DNA of 64,000 nt from JAZKFT01 sp040386335 (GCA_040386335.1 JAZKFT010000021.1:1-64000); one strand, 5' to 3'. Counted from the first letter of the stretch, positions 9,222 through 18,997 are shown. Translations and numbers: made by a program. Notes: generated from the sequence alone by a model not told the origin.

Positions 9222-9342
9222 GCTACAATATTAAGAAGACCATGAATGATAGAAACATGCCGTTCGAAAGAATTTCATGCGGTCATGCCATGTAAAATAA
9301 AAGCAGCACAAAATGATAAAAGCCGCCGGGACGAATTTGAAT

Positions 9343-9374
9343 ATAAAAAACGTCCCGCTTTTAATAACGGGACG
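9343..9374 (-). terminator. Rho-independent terminator of the DUF4836 gene
   Basis: On the minus strand a perfect CGTCCCG/CGGGACG stem with a 10-nt loop is followed by six U residues. It lies 27 bp after the stop at 9401, as expected for an intrinsic terminator. Confidence 0.88.
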
Positions 9375-9400
9375 CCTTTCTGTGTGTGCAGTTTTGAAAA

Positions 9401-11173
9401 TTATTTTCTTTTCGGTTTTGTGGGTGGTGGTGGTGGTAATGGTATTGAATCCATAACGGTTACTTCAGCTTTGCTTTCTTCTTCCCACTTTTTCATGTTG
9501 GCCGCTTTGTGCGCTTTGCCTTCCTGGGCAGCATACATAGAAAACCGCACCAATTGCGCCAGGCTGTTTTTCTTACTATCACTAAAAACAAGTTCGCCTT
9601 TGCCGGTAACCGATTTGCCATCGAAATTGTTGGTGGTAAACCATCCGTTTTTGAAAGTGGTTTTAGCCCTGCTGAAAATATTTGCCGGTCCGGTTTGGCT
9701 GCTGTCGAAAAGCGAAGGGCTGATGCCGTTCAATACTTTTTCGATATCGAAGAATGCAGCAATTGAATTGCCTTTCAATTTGGCTTTTACATCATCAGGG
9801 AGACCAATTTTTTGGGTCTTGCTCTGAAATGCGGCCAGTGTGGCAGAATCAGACGCAAAGGTGAGCATGTCGTTTGCAGTGCTGATGGCAAAAGGCATAT
9901 CAGGGACCGCAACGCCATTTTCCGCCATTACGAGCATATTACCGTTGCGAATAACGCCTCCTTCTTTTACCGCAAAACTCACCAATTTGTCAAAAGCCGC
10001 TTTGTCGCCGATCTTGGCAGTAAAGATCATTTTCGCAGTTGGCCTTTCTGAACGGTAGCTTTCGCTATCTTTTCCTACCTCCTGGGTTACAACTGCAAAG
10101 TCGCTTACTGCAACTGCAAAGTCGCCTTTAAATACTTTTGCAAAATCATCCAGGCCCATGCCGGTTTGTGCAAGACCCAGGCCCAGCAAGGCATCCAGGC
10201 CAGTCTCCCTGATAAAGGCGGGTATCAATTGGGGGTTAAAGCTAAATGCGATAACACCATTTATATTTTGTGAGGGATAGTTTTCAATCATCGCCAGGTC
10301 CACTTCGGGTCCGGCATATTTCTTTAATATTTCACCCATCTTTTTGCTAACAAAAGATTTGTTTTCTACCACGGCCTTGCCATCTTCGAAGTTAATAACG
10401 GTGGAGCTGTAAGTGCCTTCAATCAGTTCTTTAAGCTTGGGTACAAAGGCGAAAGCCATTGCGTTGATGCCATCCAGGTTAGCCTGGTTAAAAATGGTGA
10501 TATCTCCTTGTTTGCCCTGCAGGTCGTTAAAGCCATCTACGCTTAAAATGCTTTCCTTTTTTTCCAGTTTGAAATACTTTTTCAGTTTTTCCACGGCGCC
10601 CGTTACATTGGACTCCGACTTTGGCCTGCTACCTGTGCTGTCATCTGGCATGTAGTCTTCATAACTTCTCCTGTGGCCTTCTGATAATACCATCAGTGCA
10701 TCGCTGTTCCAGCCAATAACGTGGTCTTCTTCATTTACATAAGAGAAGCCATCGCCTTTTACAATGCCGGAAATTCCTTCCTGTTTTTTCAGGAATGCCT
10801 CCAGTTTGGCAGCATCTTTTACACCGGCAACCATCTGCACCTCAGGGCTTCCGCCGGTGTTCATGGTTTCCAGCGACGATACAGAAATGTAGACCTTGCT
10901 TTCAAAGTCGATACCGGCATCTTTAAGTTCGTTATATTTTGAAATGGCCATGGTATAATGGCCGGGGTGGGCTGTATCTTTTAATACCCCCAGCATATTT
11001 TCAACCGTAAGCGAATCGCTGTTCAATTTTGTGAGCATGCTTTTTACATCGATGCTTATCACATTGCTTGCATCCTTGGGGATGTAGCGTGTGTACCCGG
11101 GGGCTTTTTTGCCGCAGGAGGCGAGTAACACAATGGCCGCTACCGCGAAGCCTGTAAAATGTTTAGAGATCAT
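9401..11173 (-). CDS. DUF4836 family lipoprotein
   Basis: The 590-residue protein has a lipoprotein signal (LLASC, then GKKAPGYTRYIPKDASNVISID), the characteristic opening of DUF4836 proteins of Bacteroidota. The body alternates predicted alpha/beta segments and carries no catalytic motif I recognise. The C-terminus is PLPPPPPTKPKRK, a proline-rich basic tail. It is presumably a cell-envelope lipoprotein of unknown role. A clear intrinsic terminator follows, and the upstream neighbour is divergent, so the gene is probably monocistronic. Confidence 0.86.
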   Translation of the reverse strand: MISKHFTGFAVAAIVLLASCGKKAPGYTRYIPKDASNVISIDVKSMLTKLNSDSLTVENMLGVLKDTAHPGHYTMAISKYNELKDAGIDFESKVYISVSSLETMNTGGSPEVQMVAGVKDAAKLEAFLKKQEGISGIVKGDGFSYVNEEDHVIGWNSDALMVLSEGHRRSYEDYMPDDSTGSRPKSESNVTGAVEKLKKYFKLEKKESILSVDGFNDLQGKQGDITIFNQANLDGINAMAFAFVPKLKELIEGTYSSTVINFEDGKAVVENKSFVSKKMGEILKKYAGPEVDLAMIENYPSQNINGVIAFSFNPQLIPAFIRETGLDALLGLGLAQTGMGLDDFAKVFKGDFAVAVSDFAVVTQEVGKDSESYRSERPTAKMIFTAKIGDKAAFDKLVSFAVKEGGVIRNGNMLVMAENGVAVPDMPFAISTANDMLTFASDSATLAAFQSKTQKIGLPDDVKAKLKGNSIAAFFDIEKVLNGISPSLFDSSQTGPANIFSRAKTTFKNGWFTTNNFDGKSVTGKGELVFSDSKKNSLAQLVRFSMYAAQEGKAHKAANMKKWEEESKAEVTVMDSIPLPPPPPTKPKRK

Positions 11174-11420
11174 GATTTCATTTTTTGTTTGTAAAAAAGA
11201 TATGATTAAAGTGGTGTAGCCCGCCTGCCAGTTTTATCTTCCGGAACATTCTAGGAAACCGATCCCGGCATTTGTTTTATGACTAATAATTTAACGGGTG
11301 CAAAGTACAGCCGCCCTGCAATTGCCGTTATCGCATATTCATGTGTAATTTTCATACTTGTGATCACGGCAGATGGGTACAGGTGCGTTCCGCGACCCGT
11401 TCTGAACAGGAAATGAATAG

Positions 11421-11453
11421 TTTGTCCTTGTATTTTGTTCCTCGGTATTTTTG
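11421..11453 (+). promoter_or_regulatory. Candidate Bacteroidota promoter of the PAP2 gene
   Basis: A TTTG at 11421-11424 and TATTTTTG at 11446-11453 are separated by 21 nt, matching the Bacteroidota primary sigma pattern TTTG-N19-21-TAnnTTTG. Transcription would start only a few nucleotides before ATG 11462, giving an almost leaderless message. Confidence 0.5.
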
Positions 11454-11461
11454 CCGACTTC

Positions 11462-12094
11462 ATGATACCCCCGTTAAAATCTTCCCTCAAACAAACATTC
11501 CATATCTGGGCTGCTATTGTTTTATTGACCATAGCAACGCTTATTTTTTTGTGGAAAGAGAGCAAGGCGGATAGTTATATCATGCTGGTTCCTTACCATA
11601 ATAAAGGCCTCGATATCTTTTTTACCTGGTTCACATATTTGGGTGATGGCATTTTTGTTTTATTGCTGGGGATCGTATTCATTATCCGGAAAATGAAGTG
11701 GCAGGGCATTGCTATTCTTGTCTCCTATGCCTTGTCGGGCCTGCTGGCACAGGTGCTAAAACATATTTTTCCATCTCCACGACCCGCTGTTTTTTTTCGG
11801 GAGATAGGACAGCAGTTTTACGAGATCCCTGGTGTGACACTCATGAATAGCATGGCCAGTTTTCCCAGCGGACATACAGCTTCGGCATTTGCATTAATGA
11901 GTATACTTACATCGCTGTATCCCCGCAGCAGGTGGAATGTGGCCTGGTGTATTTTAGCTGTGGCCGTAGGTTATTCCCGTATGTACCTGGGAAATCACTT
12001 TTTAGAAGATGTAGTATGTGGAGCCGGGATTGGTATGATGGCATCTTTCTGCACGATCGTTCTTCTAAAAAGCATCTCAGAAAAATATCAATGA
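11462..12094 (+). CDS. PAP2 family phosphatase, membrane bound
   Basis: The 210-residue protein belongs to the phosphatidic acid phosphatase type 2 / vanadium haloperoxidase superfamily. All three motifs are present: KHIFPSPRP (motif 1), PSGH (motif 2) and SRMYLGNHFLEDV (motif 3, with the catalytic His and Asp). Five or six membrane segments place the active site on the periplasmic side. Likely substrates are lipid phosphates such as undecaprenyl pyrophosphate or phosphatidylglycerophosphate; the sequence does not decide. An in-frame ATG exists at 11435, but it overlaps the candidate promoter, so ATG 11462 is preferred. Confidence 0.9.
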   Translation: MIPPLKSSLKQTFHIWAAIVLLTIATLIFLWKESKADSYIMLVPYHNKGLDIFFTWFTYLGDGIFVLLLGIVFIIRKMKWQGIAILVSYALSGLLAQVLKHIFPSPRPAVFFREIGQQFYEIPGVTLMNSMASFPSGHTASAFALMSILTSLYPRSRWNVAWCILAVAVGYSRMYLGNHFLEDVVCGAGIGMMASFCTIVLLKSISEKYQ

Positions 12095-12178
12095 TAGCGT
12101 ACCTCTCAAACAAATTTTTTTTCGCCAAATTATTTGGTACAGGGTTTGCCGTTCAGTAATTTCATTTTACCAAAACTT

Positions 12179-15100
12179 ATGCAAATGAAAAAAATTCACC
12201 GCGCTGTTTTGCCTTCTCTTTTTCTTATCTCCTTTTCATTAATCAGTTTTTTACAGGTTGTTGCCCAGGTCGAGAATGAAGATCCTGATATGCCTTCCTT
12301 TTTAAAAAACGCAGATAAGAAGCTCTACCTGCAACAAAGGGAGGCTTACTTTGAGTCTTTGCGGATGCCCATTACCAACCTGCTCTATAATCCGCGGGTA
12401 AAAGCCATTTCCGACAAAAAGCAAATGGAGGAAAATCAGCGAAGCAATGCAACGAACTTATTGGCAGCACCCAACTGGGTGCAACTTGGCCCTATGCCGA
12501 TACCTAATGGTCAAACCACCGGTAGTGTGCCGGTAAGTGGAAGGGTTACGGCTATTGCGATTCATCCAACAAATGTCAATATCCTGTACGTGGGTACAGC
12601 CAATGGCGGTATCTACCGCAGTGTAAACGGTGGCACTACCTGGACAGCGATTTTTGATGCGGCTTCTTCGCTGGCTATTGGTGCGCTGGCGCTGGCACCC
12701 AGTAACCCAAGTATTTTATATGTAGGTACAGGCGAAGCAAATGGATCGGCCGATAGTTTCTTTGGCATTGGTTTATACCGAATCGACAATGCCGAAACCG
12801 CACCCGTACTGGTGGGTCCTATCAATCCCAATAAAACCTATACCAATGCAAATGGTGTGGGTACTTTTATTACGGGCACTTTTACAAACCGGTCTATCAG
12901 CAAGATACTCGTACACCCAACCAATCCTGCTATCATCTTTGCTTCAACGGGCACGGGTGTATCCAGTAATCCTGGCATCAGTGCTACCGGAAGTGTTCCT
13001 CCTTCAGCGCTCAGGGGTGTTTATCGTTCTTCTAATGCCACGGCCGCTGCCGGGGCAATTACATTTACAAAACTGGCAGTAACAACAGGTAGCAGTTTGG
13101 ATTTGCCAAACACAGGTAACAGCACTGTAGTAGACATTATTATGCCGCCGAATGCACCCGATACACTTTTGGCATATGTAAACGGCACCGCAGCGGACGG
13201 CGGCGTTTATCGCAGTACAAACGCTCTTGCCGTTACACCCACATTTACAAAAACATACGCTGTGGTAACCAACGGATTGCGCGGTGAACTGGCCTGTGCT
13301 AAAGTTGGCGAAGGTGGACAGGTGATCGTGTATGCAGCAACGGGCGAGCCTACTAATGGAAGAATAAGAAGGAGTGATGATGGTGGTCTTACATGGAACA
13401 CCTCCCTTACCGGTGCCCAGGGTTATTGTGGTGGACAATGTTTTTATGATATTGCCATAGAAGTGGATCCAGCAGACGCGGCAAGAATTTATATAGGAGG
13501 AGCTTCAGGCAGCAACGTTTTCAGAATTTCAACTGACAGTGGCAAAACATCCACTTCATTCACTTCAACGATCCATGCGGATGTGCATGTAGTAAAAACA
13601 GCACCTTCCAGTCCCACTACCTTGTACCTCGGTTGCGACGGCGGCATTTGGAAATCTACCGACGCAGGTGCTACCTGGCTGAGCATGAACACAGCAGGTT
13701 TTAGCGCCACTCAATTTCAAAGCATGGCGCTGCATCCTATCGATCCAAAATTTACCATAGGAGGAACCCAGGATAATGGTACCAATATTCTCAATCCCGA
13801 TGGTAGTTTCCGGCGTACCGATGGTGGTGATGGTGGCTATGTACTGATAGATCAGAATGCCACCAACAATACGAACGTGACCATGTATCATACCTATTTC
13901 AATAACAGTACCCAGATTGGTTTTGCGCGGGCCACCAGTGTCACTGCAGCTGGCACTGCATCCTGGTCTTTTTTGGGATGCGGGGGAACAAGCAATGGAA
14001 TTGTTTGCACCAGTACTGTTCAGTTTTATGCACCCATGGCTTTAGGCCCGGGTACACCTAATACAGTGTATATGGGAGTAGACCGGTTGTATAGATCGGT
14101 AAATACCGGTACTACCATGGTGGCTGTAAGCCAGGCACCCATCGTATCAGGTATTGCATTAAGTACTGTGGCGATCGCCAGGCTTAGCGATGATGTACGT
14201 TTGGTAGGTCTTAGAAACGGAAATGTATGGGGAACGTTTAGCGGGTCATCTACATTAGTAAATATAACGCCGGCGGGCGCTCCTACCACACCCGTTACAA
14301 GGGTGTACATCGACCCGGTGAATAGTAATATAGCATATGCCTGTTATGCTGGCTATGGCCTTGCCGCCGGACAGCATATTTATAAAACAACCAACCTGAA
14401 CCTTGCTGATGCCGGTACTACTACCTGGACTGTATCGGGTACTGGCTTACCAGACGTACCGGTAAACTGTATTATTTCCGATGCTTTCAATGCCAATGTA
14501 CTTTTTTGTGGAACAGATATTGGTGTTTTTGTTTCTACCAATGCGGGTGCCAGCTGGGCATCATTTAGTGCTGGTCTGCCGGTAACGCCCGTGTTTGATA
14601 TTGCTATACACCCGGTTACAAAAAATCTGCGGATAGCCACACATGGCAGGGGTTTTTGGGAGAGCACTGAAAATCCATTACCAGTAACCCTTTCCAGTTT
14701 TACCGCTACTCCAAAATCCGGTGGCAAGGTTTTTTTACAATGGTATACCGCGACCGAATCCAACAACAGGGGCTTTGAGGTAGAGCGGGCTGTTGTTAAT
14801 GGAACAGCAGTTTTAGCCTGGAAAAAAATTGGCTTTGTAAATGGCAGTGGAACAACAACATCGCCCCGCCGTTACGATTTTGACGATGAGCCGATTGGCG
14901 GCCGTAAGTTTGTTTACAGGCTCCGGCAGGTGGACTTTGACAACAAGAGCAAATATTCGGAAGAACGGAAGGTTCAGATTGCTGGTTTCGATTTTGCCTT
15001 ATTCCCCGTTTATCCTAACCCGGTTGCACAAACCGCCACCATCCGGTACCAGGTAAGTAACGATGCCATGGTGCGCCTGAATTTATACCAGGCTGACGGA

Positions 15101-15253
15101 AAAATGGTAAGGCAATTAGTCAATGGGAATAAGGATGCAGGGGTATACCAGGTGGATTTTGACGTAAATAATCTCCCATCCGGCAACTATTATTATAAGA
15201 TGGAAGCTGGTGGTTTATCCGACACAAAAAGGATGATTATACAAAAGAATTAG
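12179..15253 (+). CDS. T9SS-secreted sortilin/BNR-type beta-propeller protein
   Basis: The 1024-residue protein has a signal peptide ending near VVAQ. Many propeller blades follow with the BNR/sortilin-type motif SxDxGxTW (SVNGGTTWTAI, RSDDGGLTWN, KSTDAGATWLS, STNAGASWAS). It ends in a type IX secretion sorting domain: YPNPVAQ, then a beta-sandwich and the end NLPSGNYYYKMEAGGLSDTKRM. Such proteins are exported across the outer membrane and attached to the cell surface or released. The propeller suggests binding of protein or glycan, not hydrolysis. The frame is open upstream to a TTG, but ATG 12179 gives a proper signal peptide; ATG 12185 is possible. Confidence 0.9.
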   Translation: MQMKKIHRAVLPSLFLISFSLISFLQVVAQVENEDPDMPSFLKNADKKLYLQQREAYFESLRMPITNLLYNPRVKAISDKKQMEENQRSNATNLLAAPNWVQLGPMPIPNGQTTGSVPVSGRVTAIAIHPTNVNILYVGTANGGIYRSVNGGTTWTAIFDAASSLAIGALALAPSNPSILYVGTGEANGSADSFFGIGLYRIDNAETAPVLVGPINPNKTYTNANGVGTFITGTFTNRSISKILVHPTNPAIIFASTGTGVSSNPGISATGSVPPSALRGVYRSSNATAAAGAITFTKLAVTTGSSLDLPNTGNSTVVDIIMPPNAPDTLLAYVNGTAADGGVYRSTNALAVTPTFTKTYAVVTNGLRGELACAKVGEGGQVIVYAATGEPTNGRIRRSDDGGLTWNTSLTGAQGYCGGQCFYDIAIEVDPADAARIYIGGASGSNVFRISTDSGKTSTSFTSTIHADVHVVKTAPSSPTTLYLGCDGGIWKSTDAGATWLSMNTAGFSATQFQSMALHPIDPKFTIGGTQDNGTNILNPDGSFRRTDGGDGGYVLIDQNATNNTNVTMYHTYFNNSTQIGFARATSVTAAGTASWSFLGCGGTSNGIVCTSTVQFYAPMALGPGTPNTVYMGVDRLYRSVNTGTTMVAVSQAPIVSGIALSTVAIARLSDDVRLVGLRNGNVWGTFSGSSTLVNITPAGAPTTPVTRVYIDPVNSNIAYACYAGYGLAAGQHIYKTTNLNLADAGTTTWTVSGTGLPDVPVNCIISDAFNANVLFCGTDIGVFVSTNAGASWASFSAGLPVTPVFDIAIHPVTKNLRIATHGRGFWESTENPLPVTLSSFTATPKSGGKVFLQWYTATESNNRGFEVERAVVNGTAVLAWKKIGFVNGSGTTTSPRRYDFDDEPIGGRKFVYRLRQVDFDNKSKYSEERKVQIAGFDFALFPVYPNPVAQTATIRYQVSNDAMVRLNLYQADGKMVRQLVNGNKDAGVYQVDFDVNNLPSGNYYYKMEAGGLSDTKRMIIQKN

Positions 15254-15278
15254 AATGTAGTTTGGGTTTGATGATATT

Positions 15279-15312
15279 GCAAGAGGGCTGTCCGTTTGGG
15301 CAGCCCTCTTGC
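15279..15312 (+). terminator. Stem-loop downstream of the T9SS propeller gene
   Basis: A perfect 12-bp stem, GCAAGAGGGCTG/CAGCCCTCTTGC, with a 10-nt loop lies 26 bp after the stop codon. It is followed by GTGTGTGC instead of a U-tract, so intrinsic termination is likely but not certain. Confidence 0.6.
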
Positions 15313-15483
15313 GTGTGTGCATAAAATTTCTACGCAAACCAACCAGGAGAGCTGCCGAATGAATTGGCACAATCATCAATGCGTTTAATGGATGAAACAG
15401 ATAACTTTAACGCTGCCATTTCAACAATCTGCGATTACATTATTTTTTGACTCTCCGGCCCCGGCCGGAAAAATGCACACCAT

Positions 15484-16965
15484 ATGAAATACATCGGAGC
15501 CATAGACCAGGGCACCACCAGCAGCCGCTTTATGATCTTTGATCAACAGGGTAAAGTGGTTTCTTTTGCCCAAAAAGAACATGCGCAGATTTTTCCACAA
15601 CCGGGCTGGGTAGAACATGATCCGATGGAAATACTGGAGAATACCAAACTCACTGTGGCAGAAGCTGTCATCAAGGCGGGGTTGTATGCCACCGATATTG
15701 CTGCCATGGGTATCACCAACCAGCGGGAAACAACGGTTGTTTGGAATAAGGATACCGGTAAACCCTATTACAATGCATTGGTATGGCAGGATATGCGCAG
15801 CCAGGATGTGGTAAACGACTGCACAGAGCGGTTTGGTCCCACCGGTTTTGCTGCTAAAACAGGGCTGCCGTTTTCGCCCTATTTCAGTGGGATGAAACTG
15901 AAATGGATGCTGGACCATGTAGACGGTCTCCGGGCCGCTGCTGAAAAAGGCGATGCTATTTTCGGCACCATCGACACATGGCTTATCTGGAACCTGACCG
16001 GGGAACACAAAACAGACGTCACCAATGCCAGCAGGACAATGCTGATGGATTTACAAACCCTTGAGTGGGATGATGATATATTGGCAGCCCTCACCATACC
16101 CCGCCAAATGTTGCCTGCTATTTGTCCAAGTGCAGGTTGGCTGGGCAATATCAGCGATGGGGCTTTTAAGAATATTCCCATCATGGGTTGCCTGGGGGAT
16201 CAGCAGGCGGCCCTGGTAGGGCAAACCTGCTTTGAGCCGGGCCAGGCAAAAAACACCTACGGCACCGGTTGTTTTATGCTGATGAATACCGGTGAAAAAA
16301 TGGTGCCCAGCCATAATGGCCTGCTCACTACCGTGGCATATAAATTAGGCCAGCAACCCTGCCGGTATGCACTCGAAGGAAGCATAGCTGTCACCGGCAG
16401 CCTGGTACAATGGCTCCGCGATAATATGGGTATTATACAAAGCAGCGACGATATTGAAGCGCTTGCTGCATCGGTACCCGACAACGGCGATGTTTATATG
16501 GTGCCGGCTTTTAGCGGTTTATATGCACCATACTGGCGTACAGATGCACGTGGCATTATGGCCGGGCTAACAAGGTTCGCGACCAAAGCTCATATAGCCA
16601 GGGCAGTTTTGGAAGCCACCGCTTATCAAACACTGGATGTGCTTGAAGCCATGGAAGCGGATAGCGGAATACAATTACAGGCGCTAAATGTGGATGGCGG
16701 CATGGTCGTAAACAATTTGCTGATGCAGTTCCAGGCGGATATGGTTCAGGTGCCGGTACAGCGGCCCACCGTAAACGAAACAACAGCCTTGGGAGCAGCC
16801 TATGCTGCCGGCCTTGCGAGTGGCTACTGGGCCAACCTCGATGAGTTAAAACAAAATCACCAGGTAAGCCAGTCGTGGCAGCCGAAAATGTCTTTGGAAA
16901 ACAGGGATGCCCTATATAAAAACTGGAAAAAGGCCATTGAAAAATCCTTTGGCTGGGTGGGCTAA
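15484..16965 (+). CDS. glpK: Glycerol kinase
   Basis: This 493-residue FGGY-family kinase converts glycerol and ATP to sn-glycerol 3-phosphate in the cytoplasm. It opens with the phosphate-binding motif DQGTTSSR and contains the substrate loop ITNQRETTVVW. The FGGY-type elements GCLGDQQAALVGQ, NTYGTGCFMLMN and the C-terminal ALNVDGGMVVNNLLMQFQAD are also present. Length and motifs match bacterial GlpK. No glpF or glpD is adjacent; gpsA, which makes the same product from dihydroxyacetone phosphate, lies 31 kb away. A CGACCGT-type inverted array begins right at its stop codon. Confidence 0.95.
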   Translation: MKYIGAIDQGTTSSRFMIFDQQGKVVSFAQKEHAQIFPQPGWVEHDPMEILENTKLTVAEAVIKAGLYATDIAAMGITNQRETTVVWNKDTGKPYYNALVWQDMRSQDVVNDCTERFGPTGFAAKTGLPFSPYFSGMKLKWMLDHVDGLRAAAEKGDAIFGTIDTWLIWNLTGEHKTDVTNASRTMLMDLQTLEWDDDILAALTIPRQMLPAICPSAGWLGNISDGAFKNIPIMGCLGDQQAALVGQTCFEPGQAKNTYGTGCFMLMNTGEKMVPSHNGLLTTVAYKLGQQPCRYALEGSIAVTGSLVQWLRDNMGIIQSSDDIEALAASVPDNGDVYMVPAFSGLYAPYWRTDARGIMAGLTRFATKAHIARAVLEATAYQTLDVLEAMEADSGIQLQALNVDGGMVVNNLLMQFQADMVQVPVQRPTVNETTALGAAYAAGLASGYWANLDELKQNHQVSQSWQPKMSLENRDALYKNWKKAIEKSFGWVG

Positions 16966-17132
16966 GCCGTCGACCGATTTACCGTCGACCGTCCACCGAT
17001 GGAAACCGCCACTTTAATGTGCCTTATTGGCTTTGTGACCTTATTGTTTAAATGCAATCAATCCGGTCATTTATTTGGCCACAGAATCATAACCGGTAAA
17101 CGGTTGACGGTCGACAGTTGACGGTTGCGGGC
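16963..17132 (+). repeat. CGACCGT heptamer inverted-repeat array at the glpK stop
   Basis: Arm 1 (16966-17001) consists of variants of CCGTCGACCG and starts immediately after the TAA. Arm 2 (about 17093-17132) is its reverse complement, built of GGTTGACG/GGTCGACA units. The spacer is about 90 bp and shows no gene. The same unit appears around 52166-52343. Confidence 0.85.
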
Positions 17133-17229
17133 CGATACTCAGACATTTTGTCCTTGAAAAAATCCTTGCACAGATTTTGAACAGGAGCACTTCGTTATAT
17201 TGCAATTCTCAACAGATAAATAAGATACT

Positions 17230-17967
17230 ATGAATTTTGGAAATGAATTTGAAAAATACGCAGTAAAGCACCGGGGCATCAGCAGTAACCTTTTAAACGA
17301 TTACGGCAAAAAAAGTGCTTCGCAATTTTACGCAATGACCGGCAGAACGGGGATGGATGTAAACAATCTTACACCGAATGTTATTGAAGAGCGCCAGCTT
17401 CACGGAACGGTGATAGATGTTTACAGCCGTCTCATGATCGACCGCATTATTTTCCTGGGCTACCCCATTATGGACGAGGTGGCCAATATAGTAACGGCCC
17501 AGTTACTCTTCCTGGAAAGCCAGGACTCCGGCCGGGATATCCAGATGTACATTAACAGCCCCGGCGGTAGCGTTTATGCGGGCCTCGGCATGTACGACAC
17601 CATGCAGTTCATTCGTCCCGATATTGCCACCATCTGCACCGGCATGGCCGCCAGCATGGGTGCTGTATTAATGGCAGCCGGTACTCACGGAAAACGTACC
17701 GCATTAAAGCATAGCCGCATCATGATCCACCAGCCAAGCGGAGGTGCCATGGGCCAGGCTACTGATATAGAAATTACGGTGAACGAAGTAAAAAAGCTGA
17801 AGAAAGAATTGTACGAGATACTGGCTTACCATAGTGGACAAACAGCCGACCAGGTGATGGCCGACAGCGATCGTGATAAATGGATGACCGCCGCAGAAGC
17901 TAAGGATTATGGTTTGGTGGATGAGGTGTTGTTTATCAACCCAAGGAAGGAAAAAAAGAATGGATAA
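17230..17967 (+). CDS. clpP: ClpP protease subunit, first paralogue (N-terminally extended)
   Basis: This 245-residue serine peptidase is the proteolytic subunit that works with a Clp ATPase. The catalytic triad is complete: Ser in GMAASMGA, His in MIHQPSGG and Asp in SDRDKWMT. The NSPGGSVYAGL oxyanion region is normal. About 45 residues precede the conserved VIEE...DVYSRLMIDRII start, so it has a longer N-terminal leader than typical ClpP, perhaps a cleaved propeptide. A second clpP and then clpX follow on the same strand, making this a likely ClpP1P2X module. Confidence 0.94.
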   Translation: MNFGNEFEKYAVKHRGISSNLLNDYGKKSASQFYAMTGRTGMDVNNLTPNVIEERQLHGTVIDVYSRLMIDRIIFLGYPIMDEVANIVTAQLLFLESQDSGRDIQMYINSPGGSVYAGLGMYDTMQFIRPDIATICTGMAASMGAVLMAAGTHGKRTALKHSRIMIHQPSGGAMGQATDIEITVNEVKKLKKELYEILAYHSGQTADQVMADSDRDKWMTAAEAKDYGLVDEVLFINPRKEKKNG

Positions 17968-17992
17968 TTGGCAATGGATAATTGATAATGGG
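17962..17992 (+). repeat. GGATAATT array overlapping the first clpP stop codon
   Basis: The stop TAA is itself inside the first unit, GGATAATT. The units GGCAATGGATAATTGATAAT follow. No complementary arm is visible nearby. Confidence 0.7.
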
Positions 17993-18071
17993 TGACTCAA
18001 AATGCCGTCCAGTTTCAATAAACTATTCAGATCCGGTTTCAGACATTAATAACTTTTAAAAAATACAAGTA

Positions 18072-18695
18072 ATGACGAGTTATAAAAGACGTTTCGACGA
18101 TGAAGACGAGCCAAGGGAATTGCCCGATTTACCCGAGAATCCGATGGAAAAAATGATGAGCGGGTGGCAGTTCGACAAAAAATTTATTGAACAGCGTAAA
18201 ATATTTTTATGGGGCGTGGTAGACGATAAAACCTGTAAAGATCTGACAGCACGGTTGTTATACCTGGATGCAATTGATCCCGGAAAGGAAATTACTTTTT
18301 ACATCAGCAGCCCTGGTGGTATGGTTACCAGCGGCATGGTGGTGTATGATACCATGCAAATGATCAGCAGCCCGGTAAGCACTGTGTGTATGGGTATGGC
18401 TGCCAGCATGGGTAGTATCCTGCTGAGTGGCGGAACCAAAGGACGTCGATTTATTTTTCCGCATGGCGAGGTAATGATACACCAGCCGAGTGGTGGGGGC
18501 CGTGGCACGAGTGCCGACCTGGAGATTATGGCCGAACAGATTCGCAAAACAAAGGAAATGGGCGCCAAAATACTGGCAGATAATTGTGGCCAGCCCTATG
18601 AAAAAGTGATGAAGGATTTTAACCGCGACTATTGGATGGATGCTGGTGAAAGTGTTGCTTATGGGATCGTGGATGGGGTGATGGATAAATTGTAA
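18072..18695 (+). CDS. clpP: ClpP protease subunit, second paralogue
   Basis: The 207-residue product has a full catalytic triad: Ser in GMAASMGS, His in VMIHQPSGG and Asp in NRDYWMD. It differs from the first paralogue in its acidic N-terminus (DDEDEPRELPDLPENP) and lacks the usual DIYSRLL axial-loop sequence; it starts instead with FIEQRKIFLWGVVDD. The two subunits therefore probably have distinct axial pores and could form mixed heptamer rings, as ClpP1/ClpP2 do in other bacteria. The gene lies 104 bp after the first clpP and 302 bp before clpX. Confidence 0.93.
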   Translation: MTSYKRRFDDEDEPRELPDLPENPMEKMMSGWQFDKKFIEQRKIFLWGVVDDKTCKDLTARLLYLDAIDPGKEITFYISSPGGMVTSGMVVYDTMQMISSPVSTVCMGMAASMGSILLSGGTKGRRFIFPHGEVMIHQPSGGGRGTSADLEIMAEQIRKTKEMGAKILADNCGQPYEKVMKDFNRDYWMDAGESVAYGIVDGVMDKL

Positions 18696-18997
18696 CAAAG
18701 TCATTGGTCAATAATAAGTTACAAGTCTTTTGATATTATGCAAATAAGAATTCCAGGCCCGGAATGGGTTTGGAATTTTTGTATCAGCTATACTTTATTC
18801 TGTACCCGAAGAAAATAATGTCCCAAGAGGTAATGATTTTTTAACTTTGATGTTCTAAACTAGTTTTTCCAACGTATCTGCAGGTGCAAAAGGGCGCCTT
18901 TTACCAGGCATTTCAGGGAAGAGAGTTCACCGACTACTTTGAAGAAAATAATTAACCACCACACTCAATATATTCCTAAACAAATAAGATTTTGAAA
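18696..18997 (+). other. clpP2-clpX intergenic region with partial repeat and coding-like remnant
   Basis: Right after the clpP2 stop is a partial GGTCATT-type repeat (AGTCATTGGTCAATAA), then a terminator at 18749-18780. Before clpX, roughly 18880-18957, one plus frame reads as plausible protein (KGAFYQAFQGREF, then DYFEENN and stop). It has no ATG start and is closed by an upstream TGA. I do not call a gene. Confidence 0.5.
18749..18780 (+). terminator. Terminator after the second clpP
   Basis: A 12-bp stem, AATTCCAGGCCC with GGGTTTGGAATT including two G-U pairs, and a 5-nt loop are followed by a short U run. It suggests that clpX has its own promoter or depends on read-through. Confidence 0.7.

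Noticed and set aside
16963..17132. CRISPR-like or VNTR coding array
   Set aside because: Units are 7-8 nt and adjacent without unique spacers; not CRISPR.
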